This document shows positions 34,721-42,309 of a stretch of DNA of 64,000 bases, one piece after another. The position numbers and the translations under genes were made by a program. The notes below the pieces were generated by a model. It was not told the DNA's origin. It searched no databases and saw only the letters and a list, made by a program, of their open reading frames with translations. This stretch comes from Acidobacteriota bacterium (GTDB taxonomy: Bacteria > Acidobacteriota > Blastocatellia > Pyrinomonadales > Pyrinomonadaceae). Position 1 is the first letter of the stretch. Every line of letters starts with the position of its first letter. The DNA is taken from positions 248,001-312,000 of the forward strand of contig JAHBSK010000005.1 in the NCBI GenBank assembly GCA_019639175.1, in the 5' to 3' direction.

Positions 34721-35761
34721 ATGAAACTTTCCGAACTTGCTGAAAAAACTTCATCGGTGATCGAGATCGGTTCGCCTGAAACCGAGATAAACGCAGCCGC
34801 GGGGCTTGATCTGGCGGGCGACGGCAATATAACCTTTCTTGCCAATCCGAAATACACGCCGCAGGTAGAAAGTACACAGGCGGCAGCCATTTTTCTAAGC
34901 GAAGGGGTCACAATAAACCGCTCGGACATCGCCGTTCTCCGCGCCAAAGACGCGTATCTGGCATACACGCGGGCTTTGCGGCTCTTTCATCCCGTTGAGG
35001 ATATTCGTCCCGGCGTGCATCCTTCTGCGGTGATCGATCCATTTGCCGGTGTTGATGAGAATGTAGAGATCGGTGCAAATTCGGTTGTCGGCAGGAACTG
35101 CACGATCGAAAGCGGTGTCAAACTTTTTCCGAACGTGACCGTCTATGACGGCGCGGTCGTCCGCGAAGGTTCTGTCCTGCATTCGGGCGTGGTCATCAGG
35201 GAAAATTGCGAGGTCGGGCGTAACTGCATCATTCACAACAATTCGACCATCGGCTCGGACGGTTTCGGCTATGCAAAAGATGAAGAAAAACGCTGGCTGA
35301 AGATACCGCAAACCGGGCGTGTTGTGCTGGAAGATGACGTGGAGATCGGCGCCAACACCGCGATCGACAAGGCATCGGTCGGTGAAACACGCATAAAACG
35401 CGGTGCGAAGATCGACAATCTTGTCCAGATCGGGCATTCCTGCACGGTCGATGAGGATGCTCTTATCTGTTCGCAGACCGGGCTTGCCGGCAGTTCGGTC
35501 ATCGGCAAACGCGTGATCCTGGCAGGACAGGTCGGCATAGCCGGACACCTGAAGGTCGGCGACGATGCGGTCATCACCGCAAAATCAGCCACTTCACACG
35601 ACATCGAACCCGGAAAGGTCATCAGCGGCATTCCCGGCTTTGACAACCGCGAATGGCTCCGCTCGACCGCCGCGTATCGTCGCTTGGGTGACATCGCCCG
35701 CAGCGTCCGCGAACTGGAAAAAAAGCTGGCGGCTGTGATGAAAAACGGTGATACCCAATGA
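34721..35761 (+). CDS. lpxD: UDP-3-O-acylglucosamine N-acyltransferase
   Basis: 346 residues from ATG 34721. Adds the N-linked 3-hydroxyacyl chain to UDP-GlcN in lipid A synthesis. The N-terminal uridine domain is about 1-100; then a left-handed beta helix of hexapeptide repeats (VIGANSVVGRNCTIESGV onward) with the catalytic His in NLVQIGHSCTVD near 240, and a C-terminal coiled tail (RSVRELEKKLAAV). The upstream extension of the frame to 34643 has no family likeness. No other lpx gene is adjacent here. Confidence 0.95.
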   Translation: MKLSELAEKTSSVIEIGSPETEINAAAGLDLAGDGNITFLANPKYTPQVESTQAAAIFLSEGVTINRSDIAVLRAKDAYLAYTRALRLFHPVEDIRPGVHPSAVIDPFAGVDENVEIGANSVVGRNCTIESGVKLFPNVTVYDGAVVREGSVLHSGVVIRENCEVGRNCIIHNNSTIGSDGFGYAKDEEKRWLKIPQTGRVVLEDDVEIGANTAIDKASVGETRIKRGAKIDNLVQIGHSCTVDEDALICSQTGLAGSSVIGKRVILAGQVGIAGHLKVGDDAVITAKSATSHDIEPGKVISGIPGFDNREWLRSTAAYRRLGDIARSVRELEKKLAAVMKNGDTQ

Positions 35762-35770
35762 TCGAAAGCC

Positions 35771-36313
35771 TTATTTTGCAGTCTTCCAGATCGTCCTGAG
35801 CCTGTTCACCGTTTTGTTCGTAAAGAAAAACGGCGGCATTTTCTTGCTTGTTTTCGTAGCGGAGATCTTGCCCTGTTGATCATTAGGAACAGTCATCATC
35901 ACGCCGTCGCTGGTGTGTTCTTCCAGTCCGGCGGCGTGTCCCAGCTCGTGAAGCACGATCATCAGGATCATATTTTTTGACACTCCTGACGGTTGGGCAG
36001 GAAGGAATATCTCGACCTCTATGATCCCGACGCCGCCTCTTCCGGACACTTGTTTTCCCCTTCGGGTCTTGCCGTGTGTGCCGCCGCTGATCTCAGGATC
36101 ATCTTTACCGCTTCCGGCTATCTTTAAGACCACGTTGGCTTTATCCTCGGCTCCGGCGATCTTGTAAGACATTGCTTTTAATGCGATCCGGTTAAAGATC
36201 GGGACACATTCCTGAAGAACGCCGGTCCATACGCCTGACTCGGCCTCAGAACGTATTACAAGTTCTTTACTGTTTCTTACGCTTTTTATCCACGGTTCAT
36301 CGGGTTTTGACAT
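35771..36313 (-). CDS. Matrixin-like zinc metalloprotease
   Basis: 180 residues from ATG 36311-36313 (MSKPDEPWIK), which follows GAGGAG; the frame is open to 36439. The zinc site is VLHELGHAAGLEEHTSDGVM near residue 125-145: HExxH, the third histidine one place later than in classic metzincins, then a Met turn (GVMM). No signal peptide is visible, unlike most secreted matrixins, and no propeptide, so it may act in the cytoplasm or be exported otherwise. Ends close to lpxD. Confidence 0.75.
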   Translation of the reverse strand: MSKPDEPWIKSVRNSKELVIRSEAESGVWTGVLQECVPIFNRIALKAMSYKIAGAEDKANVVLKIAGSGKDDPEISGGTHGKTRRGKQVSGRGGVGIIEVEIFLPAQPSGVSKNMILMIVLHELGHAAGLEEHTSDGVMMTVPNDQQGKISATKTSKKMPPFFFTNKTVNRLRTIWKTAK

Positions 36314-36468
36314 GATCGTCTCCTCAACTGTCTTTTCCGGCCCAGGATGCCGGTATGGTATCTTAGGAACGATGGGAGGCCGATATTCTTGCCTGTTCTG
36401 TTTGAGAATGGCCTGTTTTATGGGTCGCCGCTCATTCAAAACAAGGCATTGGTGAGGAATAAAAAACT

Positions 36469-36921
36469 ATGTCCGATCAGATCATCTCAGAGAGCGGTTA
36501 TGACATAACGCCGCTGGACAAAGAGACCGTAAGCCGTCTGGCACAAGACCTCAATGAAGAGGAATATCGCATCCTGCTTGATCACGGCACCGAACCGCGA
36601 TTTTGCGGAACGCTGCTGGACAACAAACTGGACGGAACATATACGTGTAGATTATGCGGACTGCCGCTTTTCACGTCAAGACATAAATTTGATTCGGGTA
36701 CGGGCTGGCCGTCATTCTACGCTCCGTTCGACAAAGAGCATCTGGCATATATCGAAGACAACAGTTACGGAATGCGCCGCGTCGAGATACGCTGCGCCCG
36801 CTGCGGCGGACATCAGGGCCATGTCTTCCCCGACGGCCCGCCGCCCACCGGCCAACGCTACTGCCTGAACTCTGCCTCTCTGGAATTTTTTGAAGACGGC
36901 GAAGACATACCGCAAAAATAA
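36469..36921 (+). CDS. msrB: Peptide-methionine (R)-S-oxide reductase
   Basis: 150 residues. Reduces the R form of oxidised methionine in proteins. Zinc-binding cysteines occur as CRLCGLPLF and CARCGGHQGHVF, the substrate stretch is KFDSGTGWPSFY and the catalytic Cys is in GQRYCLNSASLEF near 134. MsrA is not beside it. A repeat block follows its stop at once. Confidence 0.95.
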   Translation: MSDQIISESGYDITPLDKETVSRLAQDLNEEEYRILLDHGTEPRFCGTLLDNKLDGTYTCRLCGLPLFTSRHKFDSGTGWPSFYAPFDKEHLAYIEDNSYGMRRVEIRCARCGGHQGHVFPDGPPPTGQRYCLNSASLEFFEDGEDIPQK

Positions 36922-37105
36922 GAACCGCCTGCGTAAACAGGCGGCCCGTTGCAGAAGCCCGCACGCAGTAAGGGCACTTCCCATGATAGAACCTGATCAC
37001 TGCTATCAGCCTGCCATAAAACCGGCCTTCGGCAGAGAGGAATGACCTTTATTTCGATCGGACGGTAAGGCGGAGCCTTACCGCTCTGCGATGCGGCAAA
37101 GCCGC
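36921..37105. repeat. Composite repeat block after msrB (AGAACCGCC member 4 plus dispersed repeat copy B)
   Basis: The 314-base gap to the next gene starts with AGAACCGCCTGCGTAAACAG, whose CCGCCTG/CAGGCGG arms form a hairpin. It then holds AGAAGCCCGCACGCAGTAAG, and at 37019-37105 copy B of the 9809 element, which keeps AAACCGGCCTTCGGCAGAG and two perfect hairpins (CGGTAAGGC around GGA; GCGGC around AAA). A terminator ends the gap. Confidence 0.8.
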
Positions 37106-37169
37106 TCTTTGCGTTAATGAGTATTTCTGTTATGCCCCTTGCTTGCGCGGCGCAGGTTTCCGTTCCATT

Positions 37170-37211
37170 AAAAAAAGGCAAGGAACCTCGAATCGTTCCC
37201 TGCCCTTTTGT
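37170..37211. terminator. Rho-independent terminator after the amidohydrolase operon
   Basis: AAAAAAA, then GGCAAGGAAC, loop, GTTCCCTGCC, then TTTTG; one mismatch in the stem. It works for the minus-strand operon (and, with the A-run, for msrB). Confidence 0.75.
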
Positions 37212-37235
37212 TTGTCTGCAAACGCTTTAACAGGC

Positions 37236-38621
37236 CTATTTAGGAATTGCCGTTCTGTCCTTAAAGCTGTCGAACAGTTCGGTGTGTCGGCTGGTCAGCG
37301 GGATGAGCCTGCCGCCGATGAACATGTGCTGGATCTTTGTTCTCGGATCCAGAATGTCGCCGTCCGCAACCACAACATTTGCTATCTTTCCGACCTCTAT
37401 CGAACCGAGTTTATCGGCAACGCCGAGTATCTCCGCCGGATTGAGCGTGACCGAACGCAGAGCCTGCTCCGGTGTCAGCCCGAACGCTCCGGCAATGCCC
37501 GCCTGATACGGCAGGTCGCGAACTTCGCCGCCGCCCTCGCCGGTGGAAACGGCGAATTTTATGCCCGCCGACTGCATCTTGCCAGGAGCGGCAAAATAAT
37601 AGTCATACGGATAATCCTCGCTTGTCGGCAGCGAATAGATGTTCGTAAAGATAACGGCGATGTCGTTCCGTTTCAGGTCGTCAGCCGCTTTCCACGCTTC
37701 CTGTCCGCCGATGATGATGCCTTTCAGCTTCTGGTCGGCGACAAATTTCGCAACGCCCTTTATGTCTATCTCGCGTTCGGCAGTAAAGAAGATCGGCTTT
37801 TCGCCCGTGACATAGGGCACCAGAGCATCAAGCTGGGCATCGACGGCCGTGTACGGCAGCGACTTGTCCGCTTCGTATGCCGCGCGTGCCTTTTGGTAAT
37901 TTTTTGCGGCCTCGAAAAGTTTTTTCAGTACGTCCAACTGTTCGTCACGCCGCCTGAGCGCCGTGTTGAAATCGGTCGGAGCACCGCCGCCGCCAAACCC
38001 GAACCGGCGTCCAGTGGATACTCGCGGAAAGTTTACGATCAGTCCGGCATTTGGCACGACCGCCATTTCATCCTGCGTCGAACCGTTCAGGTTTATCAAC
38101 GCCGCCTGTCCTGAGATCAGGCCGCCCGTCGGAAATGATATCACGGTCGTGATGCCGTTGATGCGGGTGACGTTGACGTGCGACGAATGCGGATTGACGC
38201 CTTTTATCGCACGGGCATTCGCATTGATGGTTCCAGTTTCCTGAACGTCCATCGTCGCATTGGCCCCGCCGGAGATCTCCGCCAAGCCAAGGTTTGTCGC
38301 TGCGTCTATCATTCCCGGAAAAACCGTCATGCCGTCGCCTTTTATGTTCTCCGCGTCACGCGGTATCTGTATCGAATCTCCGACAGCCGCTATTTTGCCG
38401 TCGCGGATGAGGACGCTTCCCTTTTCGATGACCTCGCCCGAAACCGTTACGATCCTTGCATTGGTTATGGCAAATGTCCCGGCCCGGCCGGTCTTGTTCT
38501 GCTGTGAACCGTCGCTCTGGGCCGAAACGCTGCCTGCCGCAAGCATCACCATAGCCAATACGGCAACCGACCCTGACCGAAGGAGTACGGCAATTTTTTT
38601 ACTGATATTAAAGTTCTTCAT
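37236..38621 (-). CDS. Exported amidohydrolase-fold protein lacking the metal ligands
   Basis: 461 residues from ATG 38619-38621, which follows GGAGG with 11 bases between; the stop of the gene before it ends one base earlier. Signal peptide to about SVSAQ. Residues 60-110 have the family's opening (RDGKIAAVGDSIQIPR; TVFPGMIDAATNLGLAE), but HxH is replaced by AATN and the later His positions by GGQEAW and TGEGGG. The frame and C-terminal part (GLTPEQALRSVTLNPAEILG) are intact. It is likely a non-catalytic paralogue of the middle gene. Third gene of the operon. Confidence 0.82.
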   Translation of the reverse strand: MKNFNISKKIAVLLRSGSVAVLAMVMLAAGSVSAQSDGSQQNKTGRAGTFAITNARIVTVSGEVIEKGSVLIRDGKIAAVGDSIQIPRDAENIKGDGMTVFPGMIDAATNLGLAEISGGANATMDVQETGTINANARAIKGVNPHSSHVNVTRINGITTVISFPTGGLISGQAALINLNGSTQDEMAVVPNAGLIVNFPRVSTGRRFGFGGGGAPTDFNTALRRRDEQLDVLKKLFEAAKNYQKARAAYEADKSLPYTAVDAQLDALVPYVTGEKPIFFTAEREIDIKGVAKFVADQKLKGIIIGGQEAWKAADDLKRNDIAVIFTNIYSLPTSEDYPYDYYFAAPGKMQSAGIKFAVSTGEGGGEVRDLPYQAGIAGAFGLTPEQALRSVTLNPAEILGVADKLGSIEVGKIANVVVADGDILDPRTKIQHMFIGGRLIPLTSRHTELFDSFKDRTAIPK

Positions 38622-38622
38622 T

Positions 38623-40050
38623 TTACCGATTACCTCCGTCATTTTCGGTGTGGGTGTCACCCGTCTTTTCCTGATCCGCGTGGTCGCGGTCGTGTACAAT
38701 GCTTTCACGCGGTATGCGTGGGCCTGCTCCACCGCCGGGACCCGCAGCCGGGCCGGAGTTCATCTTGTCCTTTAGCAACGCTGCCTTTTCCGCCTCAGCG
38801 GCAGTGCGACGCTGTGCATCAGCCGTGCGGTCAAAATAGACCTCGCCTTCGATCATCGTCGTTTCAACACGTGAGTAAGGGCTGAACGGATGGCCTGTCC
38901 AGATAACGACATCGCCGTCCTTTCCGACCTCGATCGATCCGGTGCGTTTGCCTATGCCAAGCTGTATCGCCGGATTGAGCGTGACCATCTTTAACGCGTC
39001 CTCTTCGGGAACGCCGCCATATTTCATCGCCTTTGCCGCGTCCAGATTCAGACGGCGGATGCGCTCGTCGGAATCGGAATTGATCGAGACCACAATTCCC
39101 TGTTTCCAGAGCATATATGCCGTGAACGGAATGGCGTCGTAGCCTTCGATCTTATATGACCAACTGTCGATAAAGATCGAAACACCGGCGCCGTGTTTTG
39201 CTATCTCCGGCGCGAATTTATAAGTTTCCAGTCCGTGCTGTAACGTGCCGACCTTAAAGCCGAACTCATCCGCTATCTTCAGCAGGTTCAGTTGCTCGTC
39301 GGAACGATATCCGTGGGCGTGGACGATCCTTTTCCCCTCAAGTATCTCTACCAGCGGTTCAAGCTCCAGGTCGCGTCGCGGCGGCGTTTTGGTCTTTTTG
39401 GCGTTAAAATCCGCCCATGCCTGCCGGTAATCGCGTGCCCTCGTAAAAGCGTCGCGAATGGTTTCGACAACGCCCATTCTCGTTCGCGGATAACGCGGCG
39501 TCTGGCCCGGGATATTGAAATTGGAACGCTTGACGTTCTCGCCCGTGGCGAATTTTATGCCCGGAGGTGCATCCTTTACCAAAAAATCATCCTTGCCCTT
39601 GCCCCATTTGAATTTGACGGTCGCGCTCTGTCCGCCTATCGAGTTCGCCGAACCGTGCAGCAGCAATGCCGCCGTCGTTCCGCCCGCCAATGCCCGATAG
39701 ATCGAGATGTCATCCGTATCGAGGGCGTCCTTGACGTCGGTCATCGAGGTCACTGAGAACGATGATTCATTTATCGCGTCAAGCATCGCGTGGGAATGCG
39801 CGTCGATTATGCCCGGCGTCACATATTTGCCGGTCGCGTCTATGACACGTGCCGATGCGCTGCTAAGATTTTTGCCGATCCGGGCTATCTTGCCGCCCTG
39901 AATAAGGATGTCCGTGTTCTCAAGCGTTCCCCGTGCGGCGGTCATGACCGTCGCATTCTTTATCAGCACGTCACCGCTCTGCGCCGTTGCGGCAGGAGCG
40001 GCGAACACGCAAAGGGCCGCGAACACAAGAAAAATTGATGTCTTTCTCAT
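38623..40050 (-). CDS. Exported amidohydrolase with complete metal site
   Basis: 475 residues from ATG 40048-40050 (MRKTSIF); signal peptide to about AATAQ. Metal-site residues are all present: GIIDAHSHAM (HxH) near 91, RIVHAHGYRSDE near 245, TLQHGLETYK near 274 and INSDSDER (Asp) near 325. The family resembles imidazolonepropionase/prolidase-type enzymes found in acidobacteria and planctomycetes; substrate unknown. The C-terminal tail is Gly/Pro/Ala-rich then Asp/His-rich. Middle gene, one base before the third. Confidence 0.85.
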   Translation of the reverse strand: MRKTSIFLVFAALCVFAAPAATAQSGDVLIKNATVMTAARGTLENTDILIQGGKIARIGKNLSSASARVIDATGKYVTPGIIDAHSHAMLDAINESSFSVTSMTDVKDALDTDDISIYRALAGGTTAALLLHGSANSIGGQSATVKFKWGKGKDDFLVKDAPPGIKFATGENVKRSNFNIPGQTPRYPRTRMGVVETIRDAFTRARDYRQAWADFNAKKTKTPPRRDLELEPLVEILEGKRIVHAHGYRSDEQLNLLKIADEFGFKVGTLQHGLETYKFAPEIAKHGAGVSIFIDSWSYKIEGYDAIPFTAYMLWKQGIVVSINSDSDERIRRLNLDAAKAMKYGGVPEEDALKMVTLNPAIQLGIGKRTGSIEVGKDGDVVIWTGHPFSPYSRVETTMIEGEVYFDRTADAQRRTAAEAEKAALLKDKMNSGPAAGPGGGAGPRIPRESIVHDRDHADQEKTGDTHTENDGGNR

Positions 40051-40092
40051 TATTTTCTCTTTTACTAACAACATTTTACCTGGCCCTCCTGT

Positions 40093-41757
40093 TTACGGGT
40101 TCCTTGTGCCCGAGAACGGAACAGCTCCCTGATCCGTGTTAATGGTGCCGGAAATGGCATTTCCCGTCACCGATCCCGTTACGTCAATGTTTATACTGAC
40201 GCCGCCATAAGGTACGACCGCGCTGAAACTGAATGAATTTCCGGTTATCCTGCCGTTCTGAATCTCGGAATTTCCCATCGCGGTTCGCAGTTGGCCCGTA
40301 AAAGTAGTGCCTGTGGATGTTATCACCAGCGTCGCGGGCATTGATTCGCCCGGCACCTCGATAGTTATGGAATAGGTGCCGCCAAGCGATGCGGCGGAAG
40401 GCTGGCCGGGTTGGCCCGGCCCTTGCGGGCCTCTTCCTCGTCCGGGTTGGGCCGCAGGCCTTTCTTTTTGTTCAAAGACCTTTCCGTCAACTATGACGTG
40501 CGTGACCGTCCGTTCTTTGGCAAATACATCGCCCCGCGTCACCACCAGATTGGCGATCTTTCCTTTTTCGACCGAGCCGGTCAGGTTGTCAACGCCAAAA
40601 ATTTCCGCTCCGGACAGCGTGAACGCCCTCAACGCCGCGTCAGCCGAAAGGCCTTCGTCAATGGCGTATCCGAGATTGGTGAAAACGTCGTTCACATTGG
40701 TCAGGTCACCGGTTTGAAATGCGATCTTGACACCGGCCTGAACCAGCCTTGCTGCGCCCTTAGGCGTTTCCGCCCTCATCCGCAGCGTGGAAAGATTGTC
40801 AGGATCGGCCTCAGGCGCAGACGGAGCGGTTCCCTTCGGAAAATTAAGCGAAACCAGAACGGGAACATTCTGCTCCTTTATCCTAGCCGCCTGTTTCCAT
40901 GCTTCGTGTCCGCCGGAAATGACCGCTTTCAGGTTAAATTCCCGTGCAAGGTCCAGCGTTCTTACGATCTCTCTTTCAGTATTCGCGTTGAATACGATCG
41001 GCATCTGTCCGTTTATCACCGGATAAAGTGCCGTCAGCGATGCGTCGGCCTCGGGCCGCCTCAGCCCGCGCGGATCGGCGGCGTGAAGCCGTTCGATCTC
41101 CTGCTGACGTTTTGCGTCGTGCAAAAGCTGCCTGAACGCCGAAAATGTACCGATCAGCGATGCCGGATATTGGCCGCCGCCGATGGTCCTGTAAGAAAAG
41201 TTCTGCGAAGCAGGCGAACGAATTATCATCGCCGAGACGCGGTCGCCGGCCAGATTTGCCACCAGCGAGGCTCCGGTGAATATGCCGGTTCTGCCCGTTA
41301 TCACGGCTGTGGTGATGCCCGCGTTTCGCACGGCCTCAAACTGGCTGTCGCCGGACTTGAAAACATCCGCCGCCTGAAATTCGGGCCGCAGGCCGACAGG
41401 ATAATTGGAGATGCCGTCTAGCGGAGGACGCTGGGCCGCAGCACCGCCGCCGCCCGGCCCGCCTCCGCCCTGCTGGCCCGCCGGTGCGGGCATTCCCAAT
41501 GTAGAGGCGGTGTCGATCAGTCCCGGATACACGGTCAAACCGGTTCCGTCAATGACCCTCGCGTCCGCCGGCACACGCACATCGGCACCGACGGCCTCGA
41601 TCAGCCCGTCTCTTATCACAACGCTGCCTGTCTGAATGGTCGATCCCGACACGGTCACGATCCGGGCGTTCGTTATCGCCACGGATTGAGCCTCGGCAGA
41701 GTTTCCCAAAAACATCACGACCGCCGCAAAAGCGAGCAAGAGAAACTTTATTTTCAT
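40093..41757 (-). CDS. Exported amidohydrolase-fold protein with C-terminal beta extension, most metal ligands lost
   Basis: 554 residues, ATG 41755-41757, signal peptide MKIKFLLLAFAAVVMFLGNS to about AEAQS. YPGLIDTASTLGMPAP shows the HxH place as ASTL, so the first metal ligands are absent, although VISGGHEAWKQA keeps a His. The final ~100 residues are a beta domain (GGTYSITIEVPGESMPATLV; SFSFSAVVPYGGVSINIDVT) not found in the two others. First gene of the operon, 42 bases before the second. Confidence 0.82.
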   Translation of the reverse strand: MKIKFLLLAFAAVVMFLGNSAEAQSVAITNARIVTVSGSTIQTGSVVIRDGLIEAVGADVRVPADARVIDGTGLTVYPGLIDTASTLGMPAPAGQQGGGGPGGGGAAAQRPPLDGISNYPVGLRPEFQAADVFKSGDSQFEAVRNAGITTAVITGRTGIFTGASLVANLAGDRVSAMIIRSPASQNFSYRTIGGGQYPASLIGTFSAFRQLLHDAKRQQEIERLHAADPRGLRRPEADASLTALYPVINGQMPIVFNANTEREIVRTLDLAREFNLKAVISGGHEAWKQAARIKEQNVPVLVSLNFPKGTAPSAPEADPDNLSTLRMRAETPKGAARLVQAGVKIAFQTGDLTNVNDVFTNLGYAIDEGLSADAALRAFTLSGAEIFGVDNLTGSVEKGKIANLVVTRGDVFAKERTVTHVIVDGKVFEQKERPAAQPGRGRGPQGPGQPGQPSAASLGGTYSITIEVPGESMPATLVITSTGTTFTGQLRTAMGNSEIQNGRITGNSFSFSAVVPYGGVSINIDVTGSVTGNAISGTINTDQGAVPFSGTRNP

Positions 41758-41881
41758 ATCTAATGTAAGGATTGAATGATCTGAACAGCTTTTTCAGTTG
41801 TTTACGCAAAATCATAGATGAAATGTTTCAGAAAGCAAAGCGGCATCGAAATGAAATCGGAAATAAGTTAGAATTTTTTTA

Positions 41882-42277
41882 ATGGGAGCTATCATACTTT
41901 TTGACGGCGTGTGCAATTTTTGCAATGGTTCGGTCAATTTTGTCATCGAACACGACAAGGCCGGTTATTTCAAATTTGCCCCGCTGCAATCAGAGGCCGG
42001 AGAAAAACTCGCCGCCGAACACGGCATCTCGCGGATAGAGACCGATTCGGTGATACTGATAGAGGACGGCAAGGCATACACGCTCTCAACGGCGGCGTTG
42101 CGGATCGCCAGAAAACTTGACGGCATCTGGTCGGCGGCGTACGCAGGCATCATAGTGCCTCGCCCGATACGCAACCTGTTCTATAAGCTGTTCGCAAAGA
42201 ACCGCTATCGTTTTTTCGGCAGAACCGAAGCGTGTATGATGCCGACACCGGACCTCCGCGCAAGATTTTTGGGCTGA
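41882..42277 (+). CDS. DCC-family thiol-disulfide oxidoreductase
   Basis: 131 residues. The family name motif is seen: LFDGVCNFCNGSVNFV near 6-21 with Cys-x2-Cys in a thioredoxin-like fold, then FKFAPLQSEAG, and VILIEDGKAYTLSTAALRIA as the other half. Role in thiol exchange is not known. TAGAAT 12-7 bases before the ATG could be its -10. Followed 33 bases on by mutS2. Confidence 0.85.
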   Translation: MGAIILFDGVCNFCNGSVNFVIEHDKAGYFKFAPLQSEAGEKLAAEHGISRIETDSVILIEDGKAYTLSTAALRIARKLDGIWSAAYAGIIVPRPIRNLFYKLFAKNRYRFFGRTEACMMPTPDLRARFLG

Positions 42278-42309
42278 CTTATACAGCAACTTCCGGACAG
42301 TGTATCGAA

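Noticed and set aside
34591..34968. N-terminal extension of the Uma2-like frame
   Set aside because: It runs antisense through the lpxD start, has no family likeness and only low-complexity Ser/Ala content.
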